This document shows positions 54,182-62,969 of a stretch of DNA of 64,000 nucleotides, one piece after another. The notes beneath the pieces are model-generated. The model saw only the letters and a list, made by a program, of their open reading frames with translations, did no database searches and had not been told where the DNA came from. How positions within the stretch are numbered: the stretch's first letter is position 1; each line of letters starts with the position of its first letter. The translations under genes and the position numbers were made by a program. The DNA comes from Cryobacterium roopkundense (GTDB taxonomy: Bacteria; Actinomycetota; Actinomycetes; Actinomycetales; Microbacteriaceae): the NCBI RefSeq assembly GCF_014200405.1, contig NZ_JACHBQ010000001.1, forward strand, positions 1,054,001 through 1,118,000, given 5' to 3'.

Positions 54182-54916
54182 GTGACGCTTAGTGGGGGAT
54201 GGCGAGCGTCAGGGTTCGTGAGCAAAGATTATTTAGTGAATGCTGACGGACGACCCGCAACCCCGAAGATCTTCGCTGCGTATCCCGCCGTGAGCCACCG
54301 CGGCCTTATCCAGCGCTGGGGATCACGAAGCGACAGCCGCCTATCCTACGAATTCTTCGAGTCGGCGAAGCGACTTGCTGCTACCCACGTCGGTGAGCCC
54401 GGTGATGACGTGATCTTGCTGCCGATCATGCTGCTTTACCGCTTCGCTATTGAGTTGTCGCTGAAGGAATCAATTCACTATGCGGCGCTCCTACGCCGCC
54501 GCAACAAAGACTCAGACCCGTCGTTGGAGACACACGCGGTATCCGAGCGACTCGAACGGAAGCATCGCCACAGCATCGGGGCGCTCGTTCACGAGCTAAA
54601 CACCCACATGACCGCCCTCGACTTGCAGGTTATACCGAAAGACACCGGCAGGATCCTTCAGATGCTGGCCGAAGCCGACGCGACCGGGGAGGCTTTCCGG
54701 TATACCGGGAAGCTCGCTGAGACCTACGACAACATCGATTTTCCATCGCTAAATGCCGCGCTCGACGAGACCTATGGCATTACTGCGGCCTCCCACGACG
54801 TTCTCGAGGCCTATGGAAGCGCCCAAGATGAATACCTCGAGGTAGAGCGAGAGATTGACGCGGAAATGCGTGCGGAGTATGAATCAAATTACAAGAGCGA
54901 AATGGGCGGTTGGTAG
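54182..54916 (+). CDS. Hypothetical helical protein
   Basis: A 244-residue soluble, mostly helical protein starting at a GTG. Middle part LLPIMLLYRFAIELSLKESI followed by KHRHSIGALVHELNTHM resembles HEPN-like helical bundles but I cannot show the catalytic RxxxxH motif with confidence. The C-terminus is highly charged (YLEVEREIDAEMRAEYESNYKSEMGG). Located between the membrane protein and an IS21 relic in a defence-like stretch. Function unknown. Confidence 0.55.
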   Translation: MTLSGGWRASGFVSKDYLVNADGRPATPKIFAAYPAVSHRGLIQRWGSRSDSRLSYEFFESAKRLAATHVGEPGDDVILLPIMLLYRFAIELSLKESIHYAALLRRRNKDSDPSLETHAVSERLERKHRHSIGALVHELNTHMTALDLQVIPKDTGRILQMLAEADATGEAFRYTGKLAETYDNIDFPSLNAALDETYGITAASHDVLEAYGSAQDEYLEVEREIDAEMRAEYESNYKSEMGGW

Positions 54917-54969
54917 CAGGGGAAGCGTCCGCCAGCCACCAAACCTGCCACAGCCTCGGCGCGAGCATA

Positions 54970-55149
54970 GAGGGCTGCCTTCAATTCCTTCCACCTGACG
55001 TCGTCGAACCCTCCATCTGGCAAAGCGCCCAGCAGCTCGCGCTCCTTAGAATCGAACCTCTCCCGCCGGGTCGTGTCGTCGGCGCGGCGGATGCCGTGAT
55101 TGATCTCCCTAAGTCGTTCCTCAATCGCAGCATTCAACTCCGTGGTCAC
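54970..55149 (-). pseudogene. Fragment of an IS21-family istA
   Basis: Encodes ELNAAIEERLREINHGIRRADDTTRRERFDSKERELLGALPDGGFDDVRWKELKAA-like sequence (shown in part), closely similar to a central piece of the istA at 8164 (same residues EERxREINHxIRRADDTTR). Both ends are missing. A relic of a third IS21-family copy. 54917-55241 otherwise holds nothing I can support. Confidence 0.82.
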
Positions 55150-55241
55150 CTTTGATGGACGCTCCCCGAAACCCGTGAGGCATTCGAAAGTCGGGTCATT
55201 TTCAGACGAGACGCAATCGCGGTCTGACGTACGATCAGGGT

Positions 55242-56183
55242 GTGCCTGACCTTGATGACCTACTCCCGTCCCGTGCGGCTTTCATTCGTGCACGAGGCGA
55301 GCTGGAAGCAGCCAACGGAGTGAAGTGGCTGACCGAATTCGACGAGCGGGTTCGATTTCGCCTCTATGCTGCATACGACCAGAGCTACATGAGCGGTCAT
55401 TACGGCACGAGCAATCTGGTGAACAACGCCCTTGGGTCGTTTGTCAGCGACCAGTCTCAGATGCGGCTGTCGCATTCAAGTGCGGATGGAGCCTTCAGAA
55501 ATGAGGTCGAGCCGTCGTCCACCGATGAGTTGCTGGATTGGCTCGCTGCTATCCCTATAGTCTTGGAACGGTTCGCTGCGGAGTACAACGGAACGCAAAG
55601 CGACGAGGAGTACGGATTCACCCACAATCTGAACCCCAAGAGATTCGCAGGGTTGGCAAATGATGTTCTGCTCGAGGCTCGGATTGGCTACACGTTCATC
55701 AACAACAGGCTGAAGCCACGCTCGGACGAGCCGTTGTTCCTCGCCGTGGTTGAACCTGTGGAGGCGTTGCTCACATCCAATTCACGATTCGCGGCTGTAG
55801 AGACGGCCTACCAGCAGGCCCAATCGAGCATCGCCTCAGGGCAGTACGGTGCCGCGATCACAAGCGCTGGCTCAGCGCTTCAGACAACTTTGGAAGCTCT
55901 CGGAGCATCTGGTTCCAACCTCGGAGCTCTCTTCGCCAACGCCCGCTCTCGTGGGTTTCTGATGGGGCATGACGCAAAGCTCCTGGAGAGCTATAAGTCC
56001 CTTGTCGATTGGGCAACGGCGGACAGAAGTAATCGTGGAACGGCTCATGGAGCTGCCACAGCTCAGCGAGCTGATGCGGACATGACCCTTCATGTTGTTG
56101 CTGCTCTCATTATTCGCCTCATCAAGCATGCTGAGCTGCAGGAATATACCGCCGCACCTAAATCAGTGCCGAACGTGGAGTAG
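55242..56183 (+). CDS. Abortive-infection-like protein (Abi_C/HEPN-type C-terminus)
   Basis: A 313-residue protein starting at a GTG. N-terminal half is helical with FTHNLNPKRF; the C-terminal half (from about 190) has the pattern AITSAGSALQTTLEALGASG, LLESYKSLVDWATADRSNRGTAHGAATAQRADADMTLHVVAALIIRLI, as in Abi C-terminal/HEPN domains where RNxxxHG carries the RNase Arg and His. Here the motif is SNRGTAHG. Probably a nucleic-acid-acting phage-response protein; homology is inferred from pattern only. Confidence 0.55.
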   Translation: MPDLDDLLPSRAAFIRARGELEAANGVKWLTEFDERVRFRLYAAYDQSYMSGHYGTSNLVNNALGSFVSDQSQMRLSHSSADGAFRNEVEPSSTDELLDWLAAIPIVLERFAAEYNGTQSDEEYGFTHNLNPKRFAGLANDVLLEARIGYTFINNRLKPRSDEPLFLAVVEPVEALLTSNSRFAAVETAYQQAQSSIASGQYGAAITSAGSALQTTLEALGASGSNLGALFANARSRGFLMGHDAKLLESYKSLVDWATADRSNRGTAHGAATAQRADADMTLHVVAALIIRLIKHAELQEYTAAPKSVPNVE

Positions 56184-56977
56184 CCAGGACGATGGTTCCG
56201 TCTGTGGTGACGTCGCTGAGGACGATGCCGGCTTGGTGGGCCATGTCGGATCCGGCCTGCGATCCCTGCCATGCTGACCAACATGGTAGACGTGCAAAGC
56301 GCGGACTTCCACGCCGCGTGCAGAGTGCGGCCTTGGAATCGAATCGCACCATGGCGTGAGATTCGAATCGTGGTGACTGAGGATTGATCGTCGCGTCCTG
56401 GTTGGCGCCCCGGCCCTGAGTGTGTTTCGTCAGCTGGAAACCAGCCAAAAGAGCGATAGCTTTCCCGCCATCTGAGCGACCCGGAATCCGGTGAGCTGAA
56501 CGTCGGTAGCGACAGCTGACGGCGTGTCCTTGGATGCCCCAGGCGTGGCGGCGGTCCTATCCAGCCCTGCTCTGGCGCTGAATCAGCGGCGGCGGCCCCT
56601 GCACACGACCATCGCTGTTCCGAGTCGCCCGGGCCGCCACGGGCCGGTGCCGAAACGGCACGATGGAGGTGATGAAACGGCCGGAATGACGTGCTGAATC
56701 GGTCGGTTCTTACACACACCTGAGCCTCGGCCGTCGCGAGAGGTTAAAATAGCCGAGCGCCTGCGCCCCAAGCCATGGCCGCGAGGAGGCGCGAGAGTTG
56801 CGGGAGCAGTAGGATCAAAGCGCGTCCAGTCAGCGCGAAACCAAGGTTGCGAAGATCACCGCCCGCTTCAAAGAGGCTTCGGTTATCGCCGCGTCCCGTC
56901 GGGGCGCCCACGTCGACGCCCACGATGTCGTAGGGATCGAATAGAGTTCGGATTGTCGAATCTGAGGGGGATGCGCC
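56184..56977. other. Long stretch without a supported gene
   Basis: About 790 bases. Open frames on the minus strand here (for example 56158-56719) have no recognisable domain and arginine-rich shadow composition. On the plus strand at 56783-56944 a short frame (QRETKVAKITARFKEAS to HDVVGIE) after an in-frame TAG reads like the eroded end of a former gene. No terminator or RNA gene recognised. Confidence 0.4.
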
Positions 56978-59023
56978 TTGGCTCTAACTACGTCGCTTGC
57001 AGGCCGGGTACGCAACACTACGCTGCCGAAAACTCATGCCCTCCTGCCGCTGTTCGAGGCCGTGGTGAACGGCATCCAGTCGATCGATTCCAGGCATGCC
57101 CAAGAACTTGGACGAGGGCGTCTCACGGTACGGATCCACCGCGAGCAGCAGGTGGCATTCAATCTCGAGACGTCCACCCCCGGCCGCGCGCCGCTGGAGC
57201 CAATTACCGGGTTCAGCATCCAGGACAACGGGGTGGGCTTCACTCCTCAGAACATGGTTTCCTTCGAGACGCTTGATAGCGACTACAAAGCGGGTATAGG
57301 TTGTCGTGGAGTCGGTCGCCTACTGTGGCTCAAAGCCTTCGATCGAATCGAGGTCCAGAGCGCATACTACGACGATGCCAACGTCTTGCAGGGGCGGCAG
57401 TTCAAGTTCTCGGTAGCGCGCGAAGTGGAGCAGGACGGAGCTCCCGGCGGCTTCTCTGACTCAGGTTCCACGGTCATTCTCGATGGTTTCAAAAAGGCTT
57501 TTCAGCAGAGCGCCCCGAAGATGGTTGAAGCCATCGCGCGCGAGATGTTCGAGCACTGCATCTGGTACTTTCTTCGGCCAGGCGGTGCTCCTGACGTATA
57601 CGTGACCGATGGTGATGTGTCGGTCCTTCTCCAGGGCTATCTGAGAGAGCTCGAGCACTCTGAGACGACCTCGTCGATCGTGGTTGACGGGCACAGGTTC
57701 AACATGCTCAACTTGCGGCTCAAGACCTCCGTGCGCAACGCCACGCCACGGCTGTACTGGTGCGCCGCGAATCGCGTCGTGAAGGACGAAAACATCTCCG
57801 GCAAGGTGCCGGGTCTCTACGGCCGGCTCACAGATGGGGATGCGGACGAGTTCACCTATGTCTGCTACCTAACATCAGACTTCCTCGACGAGCATGTTCG
57901 CTCCGACCGCACGGACTTCGATCTCCCCGAACGAATCCCAGGGGAGAACTTGGTCGGCGAGCCGTCGCTCGACGACATCAGACGAAGGGTCTTCCAAGAA
58001 GTCGCGCGGGTGCTGGTGAAACCTCTGTCGGCCGCACAGCAAGCAGGCAAGGAGCGGGTGCATCAGTTCGTGACCACGAAAGCACCAAAGTATCGCCCGC
58101 TGATCAAGTACATCGAGTCCTCCGGCATGACGGTCGACCCAGGAATCAAAGACCAGGACCTTGAGCTCGAGCTCCATAGGCATGTTCAGAAGATCGAGGC
58201 TGCGGTGTTGGCTGAGGGGCAGGCCGTGTTCGCTCAGTCGTGCGGTGACAAGCCTGAAGGCTACGACGAGCGCCTTGCCAAGTACCTCGAGACGGTGACT
58301 GAGTTCAACCAGTCAGACCTGGCGAACTACGTATCCCGGCGGCGGACGACTCTCCATATTCTCGAAAAGCTCATCCAGTCCGACGCCGAGGGCAAGTATG
58401 CCCGGGAGGAGTCGATCCATGAACTGCTCTTCCCGATGCGGAAGGACTCGAACGAGGTCGGGGCGGATGCCTCGAATCTCTGGATCCTTGACGAGCGGCT
58501 CGTATTCCATGACTACCTCGCCTCTGACAAGACATTCAAGAGCATCGTCATCACGGAGGATGATTCGATGAACAGGCCCGACGTGCTCGTGACGCGCGTC
58601 ATCGGCCCGGACGCGCCGGTACTCGCCGCCGAGGGCAAGAAGATGCCGTTGCAGTCCATCGTCATTGTGGAGCTCAAGCGTCCAATGCGTAACGATGCGG
58701 CTGAAGGGAAGAATCCCATAGAACAATGCCTGGACTACGTCGCGCGCGTTCGGGCAGGTACCGCGAAGACCGCTACCGGACGCCCGATTCCATCGACGGA
58801 TGACCCGCCGGCATTTTGTTACATCATTGCTGACCTCACGCCGACGATGGTGAATCGTTGCAAGCTGTCCGGCCTGACCATGACGCACGACGGCATGGGC
58901 TACTTCGGCTTCATCGAGCCGTACAAGGCCTACATCGAGGTGCTGAGCTTTGACCGACTTGTCAACGCGGCGACGGAACGGAACCGAGCGTTCTTCGACA
59001 AGCTTGGGCTGTCGTCGAGCTAA
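56978..59023 (+). CDS. GHKL ATPase fused to PD-(D/E)XK nuclease (candidate defence protein)
   Basis: A 681-residue protein. The N-terminal GHKL/HATPase domain shows the N-box (LFEAVVNGIQSID, 25-37), G1 box IQDNGVGF (about 81-88) and the glycine loop GIGCRGVGRLLWLKAF. A transducer-like middle and a helical linker (about 380-500) follow. The C-terminal nuclease has D535 (NRPDVLV) and E565-x-K567 (IVIVELKRP), with IEQCLDYVARV after it. This is the architecture of MORC-like ATPases with a restriction-endonuclease fold, found in defence islands. Single gene, no obvious partner. Likely an ATP-gated DNase. Confidence 0.78.
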   Translation: MALTTSLAGRVRNTTLPKTHALLPLFEAVVNGIQSIDSRHAQELGRGRLTVRIHREQQVAFNLETSTPGRAPLEPITGFSIQDNGVGFTPQNMVSFETLDSDYKAGIGCRGVGRLLWLKAFDRIEVQSAYYDDANVLQGRQFKFSVAREVEQDGAPGGFSDSGSTVILDGFKKAFQQSAPKMVEAIAREMFEHCIWYFLRPGGAPDVYVTDGDVSVLLQGYLRELEHSETTSSIVVDGHRFNMLNLRLKTSVRNATPRLYWCAANRVVKDENISGKVPGLYGRLTDGDADEFTYVCYLTSDFLDEHVRSDRTDFDLPERIPGENLVGEPSLDDIRRRVFQEVARVLVKPLSAAQQAGKERVHQFVTTKAPKYRPLIKYIESSGMTVDPGIKDQDLELELHRHVQKIEAAVLAEGQAVFAQSCGDKPEGYDERLAKYLETVTEFNQSDLANYVSRRRTTLHILEKLIQSDAEGKYAREESIHELLFPMRKDSNEVGADASNLWILDERLVFHDYLASDKTFKSIVITEDDSMNRPDVLVTRVIGPDAPVLAAEGKKMPLQSIVIVELKRPMRNDAAEGKNPIEQCLDYVARVRAGTAKTATGRPIPSTDDPPAFCYIIADLTPTMVNRCKLSGLTMTHDGMGYFGFIEPYKAYIEVLSFDRLVNAATERNRAFFDKLGLSSS

Positions 59024-59322
59024 CCGGCGCGCGAATCGGTCCAACGAATGTCGGGGTGGTTCGAACAAGCTGGGGGTCAGCTGGTTACGAGGACTTGTCA
59101 GACGTGATGAGCATCGGAGACGAGCTACTCAGCGTCGGTTCGTCGGGATCGTTCACATTTATGCCGCCAGCCCTGCTCCTTGCCAGCGCGACAGGGTCGG
59201 GAGCCTACAAAGGGAACCTCGCCAGAATCCAAGCGCGGCGATCTGTGCATTATTAGGAGGACACCGAAATCTGAGATCAGGTGCGCCGATATACTCACAC
59301 GACAGAGATGAGAGGTGTGCTC

Positions 59323-59727
59323 GTGGGGAACCTCGGCATTTATCAGACGATGACGACCGTCATGAAGGCAATGGGTGGGCCAGCAAAGGCGCTCACGCTT
59401 GGTGTGGCCGTCGTCGGCACCGCGGGCTATGGCGTGATCCGCCTCGGAGAGTTTGGCGGGAAGAAGCTTATCGAGGCTGCAAAGGCCACCCTGGCCAACC
59501 GACGCGCCAGGTCAGAGGTGATCGAGCAGGTCTTCACCATCCACACCGATGGCGTGGCTGACGACGGGCTTGAGTTCAAGGCTGGCGGTCAGTACAGAGC
59601 CCTCGAGCAAGATGGCGACGCGGTTCTGATCGAGTTGTTTGGTGACGGCGATGGGCACTATGTCTCTGGTGCGTTCCTGGCCACGATCTCAGACTTCCCA
59701 GCAGAGCTGCCGGCTGCAGACGAGTAG
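59323..59727 (+). CDS. Hypothetical small protein with one hydrophobic segment
   Basis: A 134-residue protein. I chose the GTG at 59323 (VGNLGIYQTMTTVMKAMGG), seven bases after GAGG; starts at 59281 or 59308 are possible. A Gly/Ala-rich hydrophobic stretch (ALTLGVAVVGTAGYGVIRL) lies near residues 25-43; the rest is a compact acidic domain (VFTIHTDGVADDGLEFKAGGQYRALEQDGDAVLIEL). Similar small proteins occur in actinobacterial islands; function unknown. The 300 bases upstream (59024-59322) have no supported gene. Confidence 0.55.
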   Translation: MGNLGIYQTMTTVMKAMGGPAKALTLGVAVVGTAGYGVIRLGEFGGKKLIEAAKATLANRRARSEVIEQVFTIHTDGVADDGLEFKAGGQYRALEQDGDAVLIELFGDGDGHYVSGAFLATISDFPAELPAADE

Positions 59728-60075
59728 TCGCACAACGCAGGAAGACCACGGCTGCATTTCTGCAATCGGAGTCTTCGTGTGTCTGGCGGCTGGCTGCCCA
59801 GTTGTGCGTCACAGTAGGAACCGCACGAGCGTCTCACCCGCGTCCTTAAGCATGTGCGCAAACTAACCGTGCTGCTCGGCGATCCGACGGTGGCGGCTCC
59901 CGTTGCCGACTCGGGGATGAAGGTGACGGCACTCAGAGAAATTTCCCGGACCTACGGACACTTCGGATTGGTCATCAATACCGAGTGTTCGCCCGCCGGC
60001 CTCCCTGAGCGGTACTACGAAAACACGTGGTTGAGGGTATTTTCACACGGTGACACGCAGAGTGGAGGAAAAACG
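59728..60075. other. Island-edge region without a supported gene
   Basis: A plus-strand frame from 59854 (MRKLTVLLGDPTVAAP) runs into the IS256-type repeat at 60076 and has no recognisable domain. No RNA gene or terminator identified. Confidence 0.35.
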
Positions 60076-60286
60076 GTCACGCCCCGCCGGGTGGTGTAAT
60101 TCGTCGCTACCGCGCCAATCAATGGTTGGGTGCCCACCATTTACCTACCTAAATCATCCGTGATGGACCAAGGATGTCCGGCTAGGATCGGAGGTAGTGA
60201 ACCGTTCGGTTTGCTGCACAGACATGGGAACCCGTGAGGTTCCGAGACATTCGGCGACGACCACAACTGCTCCGGTTTAGCAGGGG
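60076..60286 (+). repeat. Copy 2 of the ~210-bp structured repeat
   Basis: Begins GTCACGCCCCGCCGGGTGG and matches 28308-28519 with roughly 85 percent identity by eye, including the hairpins AACCGTTCGGTT, GGAACC-N5-GGTTCC and CCGA-N5-TCGG. It ends directly against a tRNA 3' end. Confidence 0.65.
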
Positions 60287-60316
60287 GTCGCAGGTTCAAA
60301 TCCTGTCAGCCCGACA
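60287..60316 (+). other. tRNA-Pro-like 3' end (T-arm and acceptor strand), probable attachment site
   Basis: GGTCGCAGGTTCAAATCCTG followed by TCAGCCCGACA is a T-arm (GCAGG/CCTGT stem, TTCAAAT loop) plus acceptor strand as in actinobacterial tRNA-Pro. The D-arm and anticodon arm are missing upstream, so this is not a full gene but the 3' piece normally regenerated or left by tRNA-targeting integrases. Confidence 0.72.
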
Positions 60317-60318
60317 AA

Positions 60319-60352
60319 AGTCCTGATAAACCTAGGTTATCAGGACTCTTTT
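60319..60352 (+). terminator. Rho-independent terminator after the tRNA fragment
   Basis: Stem AGTCCTGATAA with its complement TTATCAGGACT, 7-base loop, then CTTTT. Typical tRNA terminator that came along with the tRNA 3' end. Confidence 0.8.
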
Positions 60353-60464
60353 CGTTAAGAAACACGTGTCGTCATCATTTACCCACCGTTTACGCAGCGC
60401 TTGTGAGCCCAAATTCTGGAATCTCCATTCGATCTCGATGAGAGACTGGTGCCCGCGAATTCGC

Positions 60465-60573
60465 ATGTAACTCCCCCTTACGATTTCAGTGAGATGCCCA
60501 TATCTAAGTGGCGCATGACCGTCTGCAATGGAGCAATCGCTATCTCACTGAAATCGTAAAGGGGATGTAACTC
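60465..60573. repeat. 92-bp MITE-like element with 8-bp target duplication
   Basis: Element 60473-60564 has 23-bp inverted repeats reading CCCC(C/T)TTACGATTTCAG at both ends (one mismatch) around a 46-base centre without coding capacity. ATGTAACT is duplicated at 60465-60472 and 60565-60572. The rest of 60353-60650 holds nothing else I can support. Confidence 0.82.
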
Positions 60574-60661
60574 TGGTCAGGGTTCTGTTTATGCTGATCA
60601 GGGAGGTTTCTGCGCTCGTGCGTGGAGCTGTCAGGCGTGGCCCGCGGATTTGATTGAGAGT

Positions 60662-60697
60662 CGCCGGGCCGCAGGATCAAATCCTAGCGGCCCGACA
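60662..60697 (+). other. Second, degenerate tRNA-like 3' end
   Basis: GCAGGATCAAATCCTAGCGG then CCCGACA (60671-60697) resembles the T-arm/acceptor at 60287 with substitutions (ATCAAAT loop, AGCGG). Upstream arms are absent. Possibly an older attachment-site relic. Confidence 0.45.
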
Positions 60698-61217
60698 AGA
60701 AGTCCCGGTGAATAGCAAGATTCGCCGAGGACGTTCGGTTCGATTTGACTGGCCGCGTCCTGTGGGCCATCTTTTGACCCGATTCCGGGCGCGCACTTTG
60801 GTTTGTCCGCGTTGGTTCTCGTGTTCGTTGGGTAGTGCGGAATCCCATTGGTGTGTCCAGGTGCGAACGGACCCGGTGGCCTGCCGCCGTGTTGATTGTT
60901 GCCTGTCGTCAGTCGCCTCTCGGGCACAATTGTGAGGAGCAAGGGCGAGCTGACCTCCGGCGGGATCACCGCGAGACGTGAAACTCCACTCAGCGGGACG
61001 TGACCTTTGCGGGACGCGGTCAGCGCTGCAGGTGTGGCGTCCTCGCGGTCATATTTGTCGGGCGGGGTGCACGAGCATCCCAATGACGATGCGGTCGCAC
61101 CGTTCACACTGAGCTGCGCTTGCTCGCTTGCTGACCGTCATGCGGGCGGCGCGTGGGTTATCTCTGGCGAAGCCGGTCCACTGCACTGGCGTATGGATGG
61201 CGCTCGCTCGCTCGCGC
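60698..61217. other. Region without a supported gene
   Basis: A 158-codon minus-strand frame covers most of this stretch but lacks any recognisable domain, crosses the tRNA-like fragment, and has no ribosome site; I do not accept it. No RNA gene or repeat recognised. Confidence 0.4.
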
Positions 61218-61784
61218 TTAGCTGGCGCGAAGACCGCGCAGGGCGAGCTCGACGAAGCGTGCCGAGGCGGGCATTTCATTCCCAGGCGAGTGGGCGATCA
61301 CTCCCGCGTTCCCTTGGAGGATAGCGAGCACGTCGCCCAAAGTGACGTCGTGACGCAGCATTCCGGCGTTGGTGGCGTGCTGGGCGATAGAGGTGAACAT
61401 CGAGCCGATGTGTCCTGCGGGGTCCGTCAGTGCTGCGGCGCTCACGCTGTCAGCTATCGCGCCCGCAAGACCAGGGTTCAGAGCCTGATGAGCCGCGCAC
61501 GTGCGAATCGACGTAGTGAATGCCTCCCAGGGGTCGCCTTCTGAAGCGGGGTCGGTAGCTGCTTCCTGTATGCCTGAGAGCTCTTCAGCGATAATTTCGC
61601 GAAGCAGGTGGTCCTTCGTCGGGAAGCGGCGCTGCGCTGTGGCGAATCCCACACCAGCGCGCCGCGCAATTTCGGCCATCGAGACGTCAATTCCGTCGCT
61701 GGCAAATGCCGCGCGCCCGGCTTCCAGAATCAGCTGACGGTTGTGCGCGGCGTCCGCTCGCAATCGACGTTCGGCAACAGTCAT
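61218..61784 (-). CDS. TetR/AcrR-family transcriptional regulator
   Basis: A 188-residue regulator. The N-terminal helix-turn-helix is MAEIARRAGVGFATAQRRFPTKDHLLREII; the C-terminal ligand domain is of the type with GDVLAILQGNAGVI. It is divergent from the oxidoreductase at 61921 and should repress it; the shared 136-base region has GTGGAGAGGCCAC (61873-61885), a possible operator. Confidence 0.9.
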   Translation of the reverse strand: MTVAERRLRADAAHNRQLILEAGRAAFASDGIDVSMAEIARRAGVGFATAQRRFPTKDHLLREIIAEELSGIQEAATDPASEGDPWEAFTTSIRTCAAHQALNPGLAGAIADSVSAAALTDPAGHIGSMFTSIAQHATNAGMLRHDVTLGDVLAILQGNAGVIAHSPGNEMPASARFVELALRGLRAS

Positions 61785-61920
61785 GGCCTGCCCTTTCTCT
61801 TCAGCGGACGATACCGGTTGGGCAACATTCGTAAGTGGTTAGCCCTGCCCAGTTACATGCTATCGTCTGCAAGTGGAGAGGCCACACCGCTTAGTGGTCA
61901 AATATAGCAAGGAGCACATC

Positions 61921-62892
61921 ATGGAGAGCATGCAGGCAGTCCTGTTCAATCGGTACGGCAACCCGGAGGAACTTCACCGGGGGACCCTTCCGATGCCGGA
62001 GGCGCGAGCAGGAGAGGTCCTTGTGCGAGTCGACGCCGTCTCAGTCAACGGCGCGGACCTGTTGCTTCGGTCGGGGAAGCTTGGCCTTATCACCGGCCGT
62101 CGTTTTCCGAAGCAACTAGGAATCGATTTTGTCGGAACACTCATCGCCACCGATCCCGGAGCCGATCTTGGCGGACTATCCATCGGCGACCAGGTCTGGG
62201 GCATAGTCGATGAGAAGGGAGGGCCCCGCTCGCTTGCCGAGTTCCTGAGCGTTCCCGCGATCCAGATCGCGCGGGCACCGAACAATCTGAGTTCGGAGGA
62301 AGCGGTCACACTCCTTGCCGGCGGCACGACCGCCTATACCGGTCTCGTGGAAAAGGCAGGCGTGCAGCGCGGTGAGCGAGTGCTTGTGCGAGGCGCGGCA
62401 GGTGGCGTCGGCAGCGTGGCAGTGCAGCTCGCGAAGATGCTCGGAACACACGTGACGGCGCTCGCGGGTGCGTCAAGCCAAGAATTCGTGAGGGGGCTGG
62501 GAGCTGATGCGGTGTACGACTACCGGGTAACGCCGCGTGAGGAGCTGGGCATGTATGACGTCATCTTTGATGCGCACGGGAGTGACCTGCTCGCGTTTCG
62601 CCGCCTGCTGGCGCCGGGCGGAAGAATGGTGTCGATCGCGTTCGACAAGAAGGCGCCCATACGCAGCCTTGTGACCATTGCGGCCAGCGCTGCTTTCGGC
62701 GCTCGACGCATCCGCTACTTCCTGGGCAAGCCTGAACGGCGGGACTTCCAGCGGCTCACCGCACAGGTCGAGCGGGGAGAGATTCGCTCCATACTCGATC
62801 GCGTCTTTCCGCTGGCCCGTGCCGCGGACGCACACGCCGCACTTGAAACCCGCGGCGTACAGGGGAAAGTGGTCATCTCGATCTCAGAGTAG
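61921..62892 (+). CDS. Zinc-free NAD(P)-dependent alcohol dehydrogenase/quinone oxidoreductase
   Basis: An MDR-superfamily enzyme of 323 residues starting at 61921 with AAGGAG upstream. Motifs: VDAVSVNGADLLLRSG, FVGTLIATDPG, the GGTTAYTGL substrate segment and the nucleotide-binding VRGAAGGVGSVAVQLAK. The structural-zinc cysteines are absent, as in quinone oxidoreductases. Probably NADPH-dependent reduction of quinones or reactive carbonyls, controlled by the TetR protein. Confidence 0.87.
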   Translation: MESMQAVLFNRYGNPEELHRGTLPMPEARAGEVLVRVDAVSVNGADLLLRSGKLGLITGRRFPKQLGIDFVGTLIATDPGADLGGLSIGDQVWGIVDEKGGPRSLAEFLSVPAIQIARAPNNLSSEEAVTLLAGGTTAYTGLVEKAGVQRGERVLVRGAAGGVGSVAVQLAKMLGTHVTALAGASSQEFVRGLGADAVYDYRVTPREELGMYDVIFDAHGSDLLAFRRLLAPGGRMVSIAFDKKAPIRSLVTIAASAAFGARRIRYFLGKPERRDFQRLTAQVERGEIRSILDRVFPLARAADAHAALETRGVQGKVVISISE

Positions 62893-62969
62893 GCCTCAAC
62901 GGTCAGGCGGTCGATGTGGATGCTGACCGCCCTTGACTCTGTGGTGGGAATACGGGTTTGAGTGGTCCC

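Noticed and set aside
56090..56719. 209-codon minus-strand frame
   Set aside because: Partly antisense to the abortive-infection-like gene, no domain or ribosome site seen.
60287..60316. Complete tRNA gene
   Set aside because: Only T-arm and acceptor strand are present; no D-arm or anticodon arm can be folded upstream.
60631..61107. 158-codon minus-strand frame
   Set aside because: Crosses the tRNA-like fragment and has no recognisable features.
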